The notes: generated by a model from the sequence alone, not told the origin. DNA of 64,000 bases from Rhodobacteraceae bacterium UBA6213 (GCA_002421605.1 DISJ01000008.1:373632-437631); one strand, 5' to 3'; shown: positions 19,272-30,008, counted from the first letter of the stretch. Numbers and translations: made by a program.

Positions 19272-20051
19272 TCATTCGGCGGTGATGCGGCGGTAGAGAT
19301 GCCAACTTGCATGCCCAAGCACTGGCAGCACGATGAACAGCCCCAGAAACAGCGGCGCCATGCCCAGCGTCAACAACGATGCTATGCATATGGCCCAAAC
19401 CGCCAGCACGGATTTATTGGCCAAAACAGCCTGCACCGAATAGATAATCGCGGTAATAAAATCGATCTCGCGTTCCAGCAGCAGCGGCAAACCGCAGAGC
19501 GTGAACGAAAACACAGCCAATGCGAACACGGCCCCAATGGCGCTGCCAATCAGCAGCATCAGCGGGCCGCTTCCATGTAGCAAAACTGCGGGCGATGAGG
19601 TGATGTTGGTGAGCGCCGACAGCCCCATGAACAGCGCAAAGATAGTGTGCGCCACGAACACCCAGAACATGAAGATCAGCAAAATGACCATCGCCATCGA
19701 CGGGATCTGACGATCCTTTTGCGCAAAGACCACGCCAAGCACCTGCCGCCATATCAGCGATTCACCGGCCTCTATACGTCGGCTCACCTCGTAAAGCCCG
19801 ACGGCCGCGAACGGCGCAAGCAGCGGAAAGCCCACAACAAAAGGAATGAGCCACCACTCCTGACCCGTTGATGCCGCCACCAGATAAAGCACGATGCCGC
19901 CCGCAACGTAGAACGCGGAAAAAAGCAGACCAAAGGCAGGGGCGCGCAGAAAATCGCGCAGCCCCGCGCTCAGTGCTGCGCCAAGGTCAGACAGTTTCAG
20001 CTGTGCAATCGTGGGCAATGGCGATGGGTGGTCTGGTATTTCCTGCGGCAT
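19272..20051 (-). CDS. DUF2189 domain integral membrane protein
   Basis: 259-residue protein with about six membrane segments and the conserved GRIxxY-like DUF2189 features only in outline: LKLSDLGAALSAGLRDFLRAP, then a long hydrophobic series including LIWRQVLGVVFAQ. The function of the family is unknown. The ATG at 20051 was chosen because GGGAGAGAG precedes it; an upstream start would add 18 residues without homology. It is downstream of prfB on the same strand, 68 bases away. Confidence 0.82.
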   Translation of the reverse strand: MPQEIPDHPSPLPTIAQLKLSDLGAALSAGLRDFLRAPAFGLLFSAFYVAGGIVLYLVAASTGQEWWLIPFVVGFPLLAPFAAVGLYEVSRRIEAGESLIWRQVLGVVFAQKDRQIPSMAMVILLIFMFWVFVAHTIFALFMGLSALTNITSSPAVLLHGSGPLMLLIGSAIGAVFALAVFSFTLCGLPLLLEREIDFITAIIYSVQAVLANKSVLAVWAICIASLLTLGMAPLFLGLFIVLPVLGHASWHLYRRITAE

Positions 20052-20119
20052 TACGCTCTCTCCCTGGGCTTTAGAGAGATAAGCGCGCCAAAGGCGCGCA
20101 AGCAACTGATTTCGAGTGT

Positions 20120-21247
20120 TCAGCCCTCGCCTTGCGCCTCGGCGCGCGACTTGCCAGCCACATCCATCGCCAGCGTCGCGGCCATGAATCCGTCAAGGTC
20201 GCCATCAAGCACGCCTTGCGTATCCGAGGTTTCGTACCCGGTGCGCAGGTCTTTTACCATCTGGTAGGGTTGCAGCACATACGATCGGATCTGGTTGCCC
20301 CAGCCCGCCTCGCCCTTTGCCTCGTGTGCGGCGTTGATCGCGGCGTTGCGCCGGTCAAGCTCTTGCTGGTAAAGCCGCGATTTCAGCGCCTGCATGGCGA
20401 TATCGCGGTTCTGGTGCTGCGACTTCAGGCTTGATGTCACCACAATACCGGTCGCGAGGTGGGTGATGCGCACCGCCGAGTCGGTCTTGTTGACGTGCTG
20501 GCCACCCGCCCCAGAGGAGCGATAGGTGTCGATGCGGATGTCCTTGTCGAGCACCTCGATATCGATTGCGTCATCGACCACCGGATAGACCCAGATCGAG
20601 CAAAATGAAGTGTGCCGTCGCGCTGCAGAATCATAAGGCGAAATCCGCACCAAGCGATGCACGCCGGATTCCGACTTTAGCCAGCCATAGGCGTTGTGGC
20701 CCATGATCTTGTAAGAAACCGACCGGATACCAGCCTCTTCGCCGGGCGTTTCGGCCTGCATCTCAACCTTGTAGCCCTTTTTCTCTGCCCAGCGCACATA
20801 CATGCGGGCCAACATGCTGGCCCAGTCACAGCTTTCGGTGCCGCCAGCACCTGCATTGACTTCAAGGAAGGTGTCGTTGCCATCAGCCTCGCCATCCAAC
20901 AGCGCTTCAAGCCGCTTGGCGGCAGCGCGTTCGGCAAGCGCGCGCAGCGCGGCCTCGGCCTCGGTGACGATCTCGGCGTCGCCTTCGGCTTCACCGAGTT
21001 CGATCAGCTCGGCATTGTCGGCCAGATCGCGCTCGATGGCGCGATACGACGTGAGCGCGTCGATCAGTTCTTGGCGTTCGCGCATGAGTTTTTGCGCGCG
21101 CGCCGGGTCTGACCACAGATCACCATGCTCGATTATTGCGTTCATTTCTTCCAGCCGGTGCGGCGCGGTTTCCGCGTCAAGCCGCTGGCCCAGAAGTTTA
21201 AGTGAATCGCGGATAGCGTCGATGGTGCTTTGAGTCTCGGCGCGCAT
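20120..21247 (-). CDS. prfB: Peptide chain release factor 2
   Basis: Release factor for UGA and UAA stop codons. The 375-residue protein has the catalytic GGQ in [18 protein letters not shown]. The stop-recognition tripeptide reads SPY ([14 protein letters not shown]) rather than the E. coli SPF. The gene is one uninterrupted frame: at 21176-21181 the minus strand reads CTTGAC where E. coli has the programmed frameshift CTTTGAC, so the autoregulatory UGA is absent. The ATG at 21247 gives the conserved opening [19 protein letters not shown]. It lies between the PBP1A and DUF2189 genes. Confidence 0.96.
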   Translation of the reverse strand: MRAETQSTIDAIRDSLKLLGQRLDAETAPHRLEEMNAIIEHGDLWSDPARAQKLMRERQELIDALTSYRAIERDLADNAELIELGEAEGDAEIVTEAEAALRALAERAAAKRLEALLDGEADGNDTFLEVNAGAGGTESCDWASMLARMYVRWAEKKGYKVEMQAETPGEEAGIRSVSYKIMGHNAYGWLKSESGVHRLVRISPYDSAARRHTSFCSIWVYPVVDDAIDIEVLDKDIRIDTYRSSGAGGQHVNKTDSAVRITHLATGIVVTSSLKSQHQNRDIAMQALKSRLYQQELDRRNAAINAAHEAKGEAGWGNQIRSYVLQPYQMVKDLRTGYETSDTQGVLDGDLDGFMAATLAMDVAGKSRAEAQGEG

Positions 21248-21358
21248 GAAGCGGATCCTGTCGGTCAGATTGGTGGCGGTGATAACGGCTTGGCGCGGCG
21301 CGGGCAAGCGGTAGGGCGCGACTGGGCCACTTGATCCGGCGCGTAACGGTCATTTGGC

Positions 21359-23920
21359 CTAGTAAAGCCCGCCTGACGAAACGGTGCCGAAATCTGCTTT
21401 GGGCGGGATCACGGTCATCTGCCCAGAGGAGTTGATTACCGTGGTGCCGCCGAAGTCGGTTTCACCCTGTTCGAACAGCGGCAGGTTCTGGCCCATCCCA
21501 AAGCCGCCGTCGATCATCGAGGCGAAGCCGAACAGCACATCGGTGCCTTCGCGGAAATATTCGGCAACCACATCTTCGCCCGACGCGAAATCATCAACGC
21601 GGTCGCCGGTATAGCGATTGATGTTCACAAAATAGCCGCCCGGCGGCACCTTAAAGGCGCTGCCGCCGTGTTTCTTGATCGCTTCGGTCATGAACTGTTG
21701 GAACACCGGGCCGCACATGCTCGCACCATACGCGCCGCTGCCAAGCGCGCGGGGCTGGTCATACCCGATGTAACAGCCTGCCACGATGTTCGAGGTGAAG
21801 CCGATGAACCACACGTCTTTGGCGTCATTGGTTGTGCCGGTCTTGCCTGCCACGGGCACCGGCAGGTTGACCACTCCGCTGGCGGTGCCGCGCTGCACCA
21901 CGCCCTGCATCATCGAAGTCAGCTGATACGCGGTGATCGCGTCCATCACCCGTTCGCGGTTTGAGGTGATACGCGGCGCGCGCCCTTCGGGAATGATGTC
22001 AGGGCCGCAGTTCACGCAGGTGCGCGTATCGTGGCGATAAACGGTGCGGCCCCAGCGGTCTTGCACACGGTCAACAAGCGTCGGCTCCACCCGCTCGCCG
22101 CCGTTGGCAAACATCGCATAGGCCGCAACCATCTTGAACAGCGTGGTTTCCTGCGCGCCAAGCGAGTTGGCCAGAAACGGCATCATCGGTTCGTAAACGC
22201 CAAAGCGTTCGGCGTAGTCGGCCACCGTATCCATGCTGATTTCCTGCGCAATCCGCACCGTCATCAGGTTCCGGCTTTGCTCGATGCCGGTGCGCATCGG
22301 GGTCGGGCCGTAGAACTTGTTTGATGAGTTGCGCGGGCGCCAGATACCTTGCGCAGTATCCACCTCGATCGGCGCATCAACGATGATCGTGGCCGGCGTA
22401 AACCCTGAATCCAGCGCTGCGGCATAGACAAAGGGTTTGAATGCCGAACCGGGCTGGCGCTGCGCCTGCGTGGCACGGTTGAACACCGAGGATTGATAGC
22501 TAAAGCCGCCCTGCATCGCGATCACGCGGCCGGTGTTGACGTCCATCGCCATAAAGCCACCCTGAATCTCGGGCACCTGCCGCAACGTCCAGCGGATGAA
22601 ACTACCGTCGCTATCCTTGGTCATGGCGCGCACCAGCACCACATCGCCCACCGCCAGCAGATCGCCCGCGACCTTCGCCTTGTTCGCCGCGACCTTGCCC
22701 TCGCCGTCAAGCTTGCGCGCCCAAGTCACATCAGCTGCGGGTATCCAGTGGCCATCGGCATCATCCTCGACCCCTTCAATACCGATCCGCGCATCATTGG
22801 CACCGACCTCAAGCACGACTGCCGGGTGCCAACCCGCAATGTCGCGCTGCACATCGACCACTGCTGCCAGCGCCGTGCGCCAGTCGGCCAGCGCCTCTGG
22901 TGCAAGCACCTGCCCGGTGCCACGCCACACCCCCTGATCGCGGTCAAACGACTCGAGCGCCTCGCGTAGCGCCGCTGCCGCTTGTGTCTGCATGTCCGGG
23001 TCAACCGTGGCACGAATCGTCAGGCCGCCTGCAAAAAACTCTTCCTGCCCGAAGCTGAGCGAAAGCTGGCGCCGGATCTCGTCGGTGAAATAGTCACGCG
23101 GCGGCAGACTGGCGCGGAAGGGCGGAAAATCTCCATTCTGGACCGAGCGCAGCGGCTCGTTCACCTCGACATCATATGTCGGCTTGTCGATATACCCATC
23201 TTCCAGCATCCGCCCGAGCACATAGTTGCGCCGCTCGGTCACTCGCGCCATCGCCCGCACCGGGTGGTATTCGCTTGGCGCTTGCGGCATGGCGGCCAGC
23301 ATCGCGGCCTCGTGCGGGGCCAGCTCGCTCAAGGTTTTGTTGAAGTAGGTCTGCGCCGCAGCCGCCACGCCAAAACTGTTCTGCCCAAGAAAAATCTCGT
23401 TCAGGTAAAGTTCGAGGATCTTGTCCTTGCTCAGCGTTTCCTCAAGCCGCGAGGCCAGAATCAACTCTTTGATCTTGCGCTCGATCGAACGGTCTGACGA
23501 AAGCAGAAAGTTTTTCATCACCTGCTGCGTAATGGTCGAGGCACCGCGCAGTCGCCCGCCCGTCAGCGCATCACGCGCAGCACCCAGCATGCCGCTAATG
23601 TCATAGCCGCGGTGGGAGTAGAAGTTTTGATCTTCGGCGGCGACAAAGGCATGTTTGACCAAATCGGGGATTTCCTCGATTGGCTGAAACAGCCGACGCT
23701 CTTCGGCAAATTCGTCAATCAGGCGACCTTCGCCCGAATAGATGCGGGAGATGGTCTTGGGGGTGTATTGGGCCAATTGCTCGTGGCTTGGCAGGTTGGA
23801 CGAATAAATCCAAAACACCGCGCCCAGCGTCAGCGCGCCAAAAAAGGCGGCGGTGACGGTCCAAGAAAAGATCGCCCCGAAAAACGCAAGGATAAAACGG
23901 ATCAAGCGCGGCTCCATCAC
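21359..23920 (-). CDS. mrcA: Penicillin-binding protein 1A (bifunctional transglycosylase/transpeptidase)
   Basis: Class A PBP of 853 residues that polymerises and cross-links peptidoglycan. An N-terminal membrane anchor (about 8-32) is followed by the GT51 domain with EDQNFYSHRGYD, GASTITQQVMKN and RKIKELILA, then an OB-like insertion, then the transpeptidase domain with SAFKPF (catalytic Ser), SRN-type SSNKF/SRNL and KTGTTND. Two ATGs (23920, 23917) start the gene. It lies 90 bases downstream of the amidase gene on the same strand, a cell-wall pair. Confidence 0.96.
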   Translation of the reverse strand: MMEPRLIRFILAFFGAIFSWTVTAAFFGALTLGAVFWIYSSNLPSHEQLAQYTPKTISRIYSGEGRLIDEFAEERRLFQPIEEIPDLVKHAFVAAEDQNFYSHRGYDISGMLGAARDALTGGRLRGASTITQQVMKNFLLSSDRSIERKIKELILASRLEETLSKDKILELYLNEIFLGQNSFGVAAAAQTYFNKTLSELAPHEAAMLAAMPQAPSEYHPVRAMARVTERRNYVLGRMLEDGYIDKPTYDVEVNEPLRSVQNGDFPPFRASLPPRDYFTDEIRRQLSLSFGQEEFFAGGLTIRATVDPDMQTQAAAALREALESFDRDQGVWRGTGQVLAPEALADWRTALAAVVDVQRDIAGWHPAVVLEVGANDARIGIEGVEDDADGHWIPAADVTWARKLDGEGKVAANKAKVAGDLLAVGDVVLVRAMTKDSDGSFIRWTLRQVPEIQGGFMAMDVNTGRVIAMQGGFSYQSSVFNRATQAQRQPGSAFKPFVYAAALDSGFTPATIIVDAPIEVDTAQGIWRPRNSSNKFYGPTPMRTGIEQSRNLMTVRIAQEISMDTVADYAERFGVYEPMMPFLANSLGAQETTLFKMVAAYAMFANGGERVEPTLVDRVQDRWGRTVYRHDTRTCVNCGPDIIPEGRAPRITSNRERVMDAITAYQLTSMMQGVVQRGTASGVVNLPVPVAGKTGTTNDAKDVWFIGFTSNIVAGCYIGYDQPRALGSGAYGASMCGPVFQQFMTEAIKKHGGSAFKVPPGGYFVNINRYTGDRVDDFASGEDVVAEYFREGTDVLFGFASMIDGGFGMGQNLPLFEQGETDFGGTTVINSSGQMTVIPPKADFGTVSSGGLY

Positions 23921-24010
23921 ACCCGGCTACGGCCGGTGGCCCCGCTATAGCGCGACTGGGAAGGGGCGTCAAAACAACTCGCCGCGCGCGGGCGAAGCCC
24001 TGCCGAAGCG

Positions 24011-25243
24011 TCACTGGCGCAGATAGCGCACCTCGGCGGCATCGACCACCGCCCAAGCCTGCAATGCCGCCACGATCGCTCCCGCCATGGTGGCGCGCCA
24101 AACAGGGTCGCTCAGGCGGGCGCGGTCTGCGGGCGAAGACATGAAACCAAGTTCAAGCAATAGCGACGGAATGTCGGGCGATTTCAGCACCGAAAACGCC
24201 GCCGCCTGCACCGGCTTCTTATGCATCTTGAGCCCCGCACCCAGAATTGCTGCCTGCAGCGCCACCGCAAGCCCATCGGCGCGAGGTTGGGTTTCAGCGC
24301 GGGCAAGATCCATCAGCACTTCGGCCACCACATCGTCATGCCCAGCCAGATCAACCCCGGCCAAAAGGTCGGCGCGGTCGTGCCGTTCCGCTAGCCGCGC
24401 AGATGCGGCGTCTGATGCCTCGCTCGCCAACAAGTAAACCGTGGCCCCCACAGCCTCGCCTTCAGCCAGCGCATCGGCGTGCAGCGACAGCAGCACATCG
24501 GCGCGCGCCGCGCGCGCCGCCGACATGCGCGCCTCTAGCGACACGAAAACATCTTCGTCGCGCGTCAGCACAGCACGTACACCCGCACGCCCCAGCGCCT
24601 CTTTCAATTCGCGTGCAAATCCAAGCATCAATTGTGCTTCGGTCAGCCCCTCGGCCTCGGCGCCGGGGTCAACGCCGCCGTGGCCGGGATCAAGAGCGAC
24701 CACAAGCGGTGTGCCGCCCGTCTGCCTGCGACGCGGCGCCGCCACGATGGCTGCATCTGGCAACCCGGCGCGCGCGCCGCCCGGCGCAGCAGTAACTTGC
24801 GCCGCAAAGTCGGCTGCTGCGACGCGCACCAGACGCAACGTAATCGCGGGCGCCGCACCGGTTCTTTCGCCGGTTTGCTCTATTGACATTGGCCCGGCAA
24901 GCTCGGCGACCAGCCGGGTCCAACCGGGCTCGCCCTCACCCCAGCTCAGCGCCCGAATGGGCTCGACACGGCCAAGCAAGCCCGGATCGCGGCCCCCGAA
25001 ATCAAGCTCCGAAAACTCCATCACCAGACGCGGTGGCGCATCGAGCAGATAGGCGCGGTAAGGAATTGGTTGGCTTAACCCAAGCGTCAGGTTGACCTTG
25101 CCATCCGGTGTCTCAACCATGCTGCTGCGCGCCAGATCAAGTCTGGAAAGCGCGCGCAATTCGTCAGCCGCCGCAAAAGGCGCGCCAAGTGCAAGCACCG
25201 CCAGCGCGAAAACCCAAAACATTCGTTGCAATGCGCCCGTCAT
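24011..25243 (-). CDS. amiC: N-acetylmuramoyl-L-alanine amidase, AMIN plus Amidase_3
   Basis: 410-residue periplasmic amidase that splits septal peptidoglycan. It has a Sec signal peptide (VFALAVLALGAPFAAADE, cleavage near 27), an AMIN domain (about 30-140) for septal targeting, and an Amidase_3 domain with zinc ligands in ALDPGHGGVDPGAEAEGLTE (His, then Glu), SLHADA (His) and the catalytic Glu in LLLELGFMSS. Symbol amiC is used for the domain layout; which of AmiA, B or C it matches best was not tested. Divergent from the DsbA-like gene. Confidence 0.93.
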   Translation of the reverse strand: MTGALQRMFWVFALAVLALGAPFAAADELRALSRLDLARSSMVETPDGKVNLTLGLSQPIPYRAYLLDAPPRLVMEFSELDFGGRDPGLLGRVEPIRALSWGEGEPGWTRLVAELAGPMSIEQTGERTGAAPAITLRLVRVAAADFAAQVTAAPGGARAGLPDAAIVAAPRRRQTGGTPLVVALDPGHGGVDPGAEAEGLTEAQLMLGFARELKEALGRAGVRAVLTRDEDVFVSLEARMSAARAARADVLLSLHADALAEGEAVGATVYLLASEASDAASARLAERHDRADLLAGVDLAGHDDVVAEVLMDLARAETQPRADGLAVALQAAILGAGLKMHKKPVQAAAFSVLKSPDIPSLLLELGFMSSPADRARLSDPVWRATMAGAIVAALQAWAVVDAAEVRYLRQ

Positions 25244-25439
25244 CTTGCCCCGCTCCGGGGTCGTTTGCCCCGGTTCGCCGCCAGACTATAGCGCGGCGCG
25301 CGAATGCGCGAAACCTTTCATGCACGGCCCCGCCCCGCTCAAGCTTTCGTGCTTGCCCAGCCCTTGCCAAGGCCCGTCTTTGCCGCAATGCTTTGGCTCA
25401 ACCCGGCCGTGCGCGGCCTCTACCACAGGATATACACCC

Positions 25440-26189
25440 ATGCTGCGCCGCTACTTTTTTCCGCTCGCCGTTGCCACTGCCCTAGCCGCTGGCCCCGCCG
25501 CCGCCTTTGACCCCGCCAGCATGTCGGCTGCAGAGCGCGCCGATTTCGGCGCCGCAGTCCGCGAATACCTGCTCGCCAACCCGGAAGTGCTGGTTGAAGC
25601 GATCAACGTGCTTGATGCGCGCCAAGCGCAAGCAGCCGCCGCCAGTGACAAGGACTTGGTCGCCGCCAATGCTGCGGCGCTTTTTGACGACGGGTATTCT
25701 TGGGTCGGCGGCAACCCCGATGGGGACATAACCCTGGTCGAGTTCACGGATTACCGCTGCGGCTATTGCCGCCAAGCCCACGCAGAGGTCGCAGAATTGA
25801 TCGCCTCAGATGGCAATATCCGCTTCATCGTCAAGGAGTTTCCGATCCTTGGCCCTGAATCCGACCTCTCTTCGCGCTTTGCCATCGCAATCAAGTTGAT
25901 CGCCGGCGACGATCTTTACAAACAAGCCCACGACCGCCTGATTACCTTGCGCGGTACCGCCAATGAAGAATCGCTGTCCCAGCTTGCGCTTGATCTTGGC
26001 CAAGACCCGGTTGCGGTGCTGGCGCGCATGAACACCGATGAGGTGAGCGCGGTCATAGACTCTAATCACGCGCTGGCACGGATCATGCAAATCTCGGGCA
26101 CACCGACCTTTGTAGTCGGCGATGAGATGCTACGGGGCTATCTGCCGCTGGCCGGAATGCGCCAGGTGGTAGCGGGCCAGCGCGGCTGA
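25440..26189 (+). CDS. DsbA-family thiol:disulfide protein (ScsC/DsbG-like)
   Basis: 249-residue periplasmic thioredoxin-fold protein. Residues 1-22 are a signal peptide ending AAGPAAA. A helical N-terminal segment (about 28-75, a possible oligomerisation region as in ScsC) precedes the thioredoxin domain, which has the redox motif CGYC in FTDYRCGYCRQAHAE and the cis-proline loop GTPTFVVG. It could oxidise or isomerise envelope disulfides. The ATG at 25440 was chosen because it begins the signal peptide; the same frame is open further upstream across the amidase promoter region. Confidence 0.9.
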   Translation: MLRRYFFPLAVATALAAGPAAAFDPASMSAAERADFGAAVREYLLANPEVLVEAINVLDARQAQAAAASDKDLVAANAAALFDDGYSWVGGNPDGDITLVEFTDYRCGYCRQAHAEVAELIASDGNIRFIVKEFPILGPESDLSSRFAIAIKLIAGDDLYKQAHDRLITLRGTANEESLSQLALDLGQDPVAVLARMNTDEVSAVIDSNHALARIMQISGTPTFVVGDEMLRGYLPLAGMRQVVAGQRG

Positions 26190-26216
26190 CCTGACTCTTC
26201 GTCAATGTTGAAATAC

Positions 26217-26248
26217 TGCAGGGTCCGGGGCATTGCCCGGCACCTGCA
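26217..26248. terminator. Imperfect hairpin between convergent DsbA-like gene and ispG
   Basis: TGCAGG (26217-26222) pairs with CCTGCA (26243-26248), and inside it CCGGG pairs with CCCGG around a GCATTG loop. There is no T-run, so termination is only suggested by its place between two converging genes. Confidence 0.3.
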
Positions 26249-26298
26249 CAGGCGAAAGCGGGCGCTCAAAAGGTTTTCGCCTTTGGAATTAGCTTGGC

Positions 26299-27411
26299 TC
26301 AGGGCTTTTCAGCCTCGATCACAGCGGCGCGCGCCTCGACCAGCTTTACGATCTCATCGATCATCTCGCCGTTGCCCAGCTTGTGCGCCTGCTTGCCCGC
26401 CAGATAAACCATGCCAGAGCCTGCGCCACCGCCAGTAAAGCCGACATCGGTTAGCAGCGCCTCGCCGGGGCCGTTCACCACGCAGCCGATGATCGAAAGG
26501 CTGATTGGAGTGCGGATATGTTCAAGCCGCTTTTCGAGCGCCTCTACGGTCTTGATAACGTCAAACCCCTGACGCGCGCAGGACGGGCACGAGATGATCT
26601 GCACACCGCGGGTGCGAAGCCCGAGTGCTTTCAGGATCTCGTAGCCCACCTTCACTTCTTCCACAGGGTCAGCGGACAGCGAGACGCGAATGGTATCGCC
26701 GATTCCCGCCCAAAGCAGGTTGCCAAGCCCGACCGCCGATTTCACGGTGCCGGTGCGCAGCCCCCCCGCCTCGGTAATGCCCAGATGGATTGGCGCATCG
26801 GTCACCTCGGCCAATTGTTGATAGGCCGCCGCGGCAAGAAAAACGTCGGAGGCTTTTACCGAGATCTTGAATTCGTGAAAGTCGTTGTCTTGCAAAAGCT
26901 TGATATGGTCGAGGCCGCTTTCAACCATCGCTTCGGGGCAAGGCTCGCCGTATTTTTCAAGCAGATGCCGCTCCAACGAACCAGCATTCACGCCGATCCG
27001 TATCGAACACCCGTGGTCGCGCGCAGCCTGCACCACTTCGCGCACGCGCGCTGCGTCACCGATATTGCCGGGGTTGATGCGCAAACATGCGGCCCCAGCC
27101 TCGGCCGCTTCGATGGCGCGGCGGTGGTGAAAATGAATGTCGGCGACAATCGGCACCGGGCTTTCGCGCACAATCTCGCGCAGCGCCCGCGTTGCGGCCT
27201 GGTCGGGGGTCGAGATACGCACGATGTCGGCGCCCGCATCTGCCGCCGCAATCACCTGCGCCAGCGTCGCCTTGACGTCAGAACTATCGGTGTTGGTCAT
27301 GGTCTGCACCGAAATCGGAGCATCGCCGCCAACCGGCACGCGCCCCACCATGATCTGGCGCGACTTGCGGCGCATCACGTTGCGCCATGGGCGGATCGGG
27401 TTGAGTGTCAT
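26299..27411 (-). CDS. ispG: 4-hydroxy-3-methylbut-2-en-1-yl diphosphate synthase (GcpE)
   Basis: Iron-sulfur enzyme of the non-mevalonate (MEP) isoprenoid pathway, converting ME-cPP to HMBPP. The 370-residue protein shows [13 protein letters not shown] near the N-terminus, the TIM-barrel segment RINPGNIGD, and the cluster ligands in [14 protein letters not shown] and [11 protein letters not shown]. It lies 63 bases downstream of a RodZ-like gene on the same strand, a pairing common in proteobacteria. Confidence 0.96.
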   Translation of the reverse strand: MTLNPIRPWRNVMRRKSRQIMVGRVPVGGDAPISVQTMTNTDSSDVKATLAQVIAAADAGADIVRISTPDQAATRALREIVRESPVPIVADIHFHHRRAIEAAEAGAACLRINPGNIGDAARVREVVQAARDHGCSIRIGVNAGSLERHLLEKYGEPCPEAMVESGLDHIKLLQDNDFHEFKISVKASDVFLAAAAYQQLAEVTDAPIHLGITEAGGLRTGTVKSAVGLGNLLWAGIGDTIRVSLSADPVEEVKVGYEILKALGLRTRGVQIISCPSCARQGFDVIKTVEALEKRLEHIRTPISLSIIGCVVNGPGEALLTDVGFTGGGAGSGMVYLAGKQAHKLGNGEMIDEIVKLVEARAAVIEAEKP

Positions 27412-27474
27412 GAAAGCCTCGGGCTACGTTTACGCCTGAGAGATAGGCGAGCGGACGCCCCGCGGCAACCGCGC

Positions 27475-28632
27475 TTATTGCGTTGCTTCAGCCAAGGCGA
27501 TCATCTTGGCAAGGTCGCCATCGCGCGTAAGGTCGGCCAGCGCGTAGGTGTTGGTCAGCGCTTCGGGCGAAAGTACGATGTTCTTGGTCACCGCTCCCGG
27601 TGCCCCGGCGGGGCCGTAGGTAGTGCCGTTCACCGCAAAATAGACCGCCCCGGATTCGCCCGCGCGCAGCAGCGGCGGCTCTTCCAGTTTCGGCAGTGTG
27701 AAGCGCTCGCCCGCGTCGAGAATTTTCTCAAGCAGCACCGTGCCATCGGCAGATTGCACGCGCACCCAAGACGGACGCACCGCAAGCAGTTCTACCGCCG
27801 GCGCATCAGGGGCCACAGCGTGGGCCACCACCTGTTCGGTCTCGGTATCAAGAGGCAGGGTTGCATCGGCAACCTGCGTCGGAACGGCCACGGCGAGCGC
27901 GCCGGATTCGAGTGGGTTGATAGCGGCAATCGGGCTGTCGCGGGCAACGAGGATCGGGGCCTCCAGCGGGCGCGGGCGGTACAGGCGCTCAAGCGCCTCG
28001 GCCGCGGGCAGCACCGGGGTAGTATCAGCACTAGCCATCGTCACGCCAGAGGCCGCAAGCGGGTCAATCAGCGCAGCCACGTTTGGCGTCTGTTCAACCG
28101 GAGCCAGCTGCACCCGCTGCACTTCTTGCAAAATCGAAAAACCGCCATAGCCAAGCCCGCCGATCAGCGTCAGCAGTACAGAAACCGAACCGACCGCACG
28201 CAGCTCTATCTTGCGCCAGAACGCCTCAGCGCGCGGCACAAAACTGGCGTTCGGGTTCGCCAGCGGCTCTGCCGACGGCAGTTTCACCGGGCGGCGCACC
28301 GAGGCACCGGCGGCCATGCCGTGCGTGGGGGCAAAGCCGGATTCTTTGCAGAACTTCTCGAAGGCGTCGTCTTGGTTCATGCCTAGATAACGCGCGTAGG
28401 AACGCACATACCCGGCAACAAAGCCGGGTGTTTCAAAAGCGGTGATATCGGCGTTTTCTATAGCGGCGATGTAGCTGGCCTTGATGCGCAACTCGCGCTG
28501 CACATCCAGCAGCGATTTGGCGAGCGTTGCGCGCTCGCCGCGCATCAAATCGCCAAGGCGCAGTTCGAAATCGTCAAACCCCTTGGGTTTGTCCGGCTCC
28601 TGTGCTGAAGGTTTGGCCTTCCGCCCGATCAT
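27475..28632 (-). CDS. RodZ-like protein (HTH, one TM segment, DUF4115)
   Basis: 385-residue cytoskeleton-linked protein of the RodZ type. A helix-turn-helix domain at about 22-95 (with SYIAAIENADITAF and YVRSYARYLGMN) is cytoplasmic, a membrane segment lies at about 167-188 (VGSVSVLLTLIGGLGYGGF), and a Pro/Ala-rich periplasmic linker leads to a DUF4115 domain (about 300-372). In rod-shaped bacteria RodZ ties MreB to the wall-elongation machine. Assignment as true RodZ rather than a general DUF4115 protein is inference from layout and the ispG neighbour. Confidence 0.88.
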   Translation of the reverse strand: MIGRKAKPSAQEPDKPKGFDDFELRLGDLMRGERATLAKSLLDVQRELRIKASYIAAIENADITAFETPGFVAGYVRSYARYLGMNQDDAFEKFCKESGFAPTHGMAAGASVRRPVKLPSAEPLANPNASFVPRAEAFWRKIELRAVGSVSVLLTLIGGLGYGGFSILQEVQRVQLAPVEQTPNVAALIDPLAASGVTMASADTTPVLPAAEALERLYRPRPLEAPILVARDSPIAAINPLESGALAVAVPTQVADATLPLDTETEQVVAHAVAPDAPAVELLAVRPSWVRVQSADGTVLLEKILDAGERFTLPKLEEPPLLRAGESGAVYFAVNGTTYGPAGAPGAVTKNIVLSPEALTNTYALADLTRDGDLAKMIALAEATQ

Positions 28633-28738
28633 CCCGCCACTGTCCCCGAGTCAGGTGCTATCGAATCGCGTTTACGCGCGGCGATTTGTTGCGATTTTAT
28701 TATCACGGGCAAGTGAGAAGTGCACTCGCGGAATCGCC

Positions 28739-29968
28739 TCAGGCGCTTGCCTCGGCGCGATTTAGCGCACAAAGCGCCCAGAGCGAATCCATCGCGCGCA
28801 CAAGCGCGTCAATCTGCGCGGAATCGTGCACTGGTGAGGGCGTAAAGCGAAGTCTTTCGGTGCCGCGCGGCACGGTGGGAAAGTTGATCGGCTGCGCATA
28901 GACGCCGTAATCTTCCAGCAACATGTCCGACAGCAGCTTGCAGTGAACCGGGTTGCCCACATGCACCGGCACGATATGCGTGCCGTGGTCGATAATCGGC
29001 ATACCTAGCGATTTCAGCCGCGTTTTCAGGATGCGCGCGTGCAGCTGCTGCGCATCACGCAGCTTTTGCCCCTCGGCGGTTTTCAAAAATGCGATCGACG
29101 CGGCAGCCCCTGCAGCGATGGCCGGCGGCAACGAGGTGGTGAAGATGAACCCCGGCGCGTAGGAGCGCACGGCATCAACCATTTGCGCGCTGGCCGCGAT
29201 ATAGCCGCCGAACACGCCGAACGCCTTGCCCAACGTGCCGTTGATGATGTCGATCCGGCCCTGAAGCCCGAGCTTTTCAGAAACGCCGCCACCTCGCGGG
29301 CCATACATGCCCACCGCATGAACCTCATCGAGGTAGCTTAGCGCGCCAAATTCTTCGGCAGCCTCAACCAGTTGCAGGATCGGGCCAAAATCGCCATCCA
29401 TCGAATAGATCGATTCAAAGGCAACCAGCTTTGGCGCGGCCGGGTCATCAGCGGCCATCAACTCGCGCAGATGCGCTACGTCGTTGTGGCGGAAAATGCG
29501 CTTGGCGCCGCCATTGCGACGAATACCTTCGATCATCGAGGCGTGGTTAAGGCTGTCGGAATAGATGATGAGACCGGGAAACAGCACCGGCAGCGTGCTT
29601 AGCGTCGCGTCATTGGCAATATAGGCCGAAGAAAAGACCAGCGCCGCTTCCTTGCCATGAAGATCGGCAAGTTCCGCCTCGAGCTGCTTGTGATAGACCG
29701 TGGTGCCCGAAATGTTGCGGGTGCCGCCAGAACCGGCGCCAGTAGCATCAACCGCTTCGTGCATCGCACGAAGCACCACCGGGTTTTGCCCCATACCCAG
29801 ATAGTCGTTGCCACACCAGACAGTGATGTCTTTCTTGCTACCATCAGGGCGGGTCCAGACAGCATGCGGAAAGGCGCCCTTCTCACGCTCGATATCGATG
29901 AAAGTGCGATAGCGGCCTTCGTCGTGCAGCCGCTTGATCGCCGTCTCGAGTGCTTGGGAATAATCCAT
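28739..29968 (-). CDS. hemA: 5-aminolevulinate synthase
   Basis: PLP enzyme of the C4 (Shemin) route, making 5-aminolevulinate from glycine and succinyl-CoA, the first step of tetrapyrrole synthesis in alphaproteobacteria. The 409-residue protein opens [20 protein letters not shown] and has [27 protein letters not shown] and the PLP lysine in [13 protein letters not shown] (near residue 248). The ATG at 29968 matches the known start of Rhodobacter HemA; an upstream start adds 26 residues without homology. A sigma70-like promoter at 30009-30037 gives a short leader. Confidence 0.97.
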   Translation of the reverse strand: MDYSQALETAIKRLHDEGRYRTFIDIEREKGAFPHAVWTRPDGSKKDITVWCGNDYLGMGQNPVVLRAMHEAVDATGAGSGGTRNISGTTVYHKQLEAELADLHGKEAALVFSSAYIANDATLSTLPVLFPGLIIYSDSLNHASMIEGIRRNGGAKRIFRHNDVAHLRELMAADDPAAPKLVAFESIYSMDGDFGPILQLVEAAEEFGALSYLDEVHAVGMYGPRGGGVSEKLGLQGRIDIINGTLGKAFGVFGGYIAASAQMVDAVRSYAPGFIFTTSLPPAIAAGAAASIAFLKTAEGQKLRDAQQLHARILKTRLKSLGMPIIDHGTHIVPVHVGNPVHCKLLSDMLLEDYGVYAQPINFPTVPRGTERLRFTPSPVHDSAQIDALVRAMDSLWALCALNRAEASA

Positions 29969-30008
29969 GCTGTCATCCTCGCCTTGGCACCGCGTGGGCG
30001 CGCTGATG

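Noticed and set aside
26518..28386. A 622-codon open frame on the plus strand antisense to ispG and the RodZ-like gene
   Set aside because: It covers two well-supported genes in reverse. Its translation is basic, His/Arg-rich and lacks any domain, which is typical of antisense frames in GC-rich DNA.
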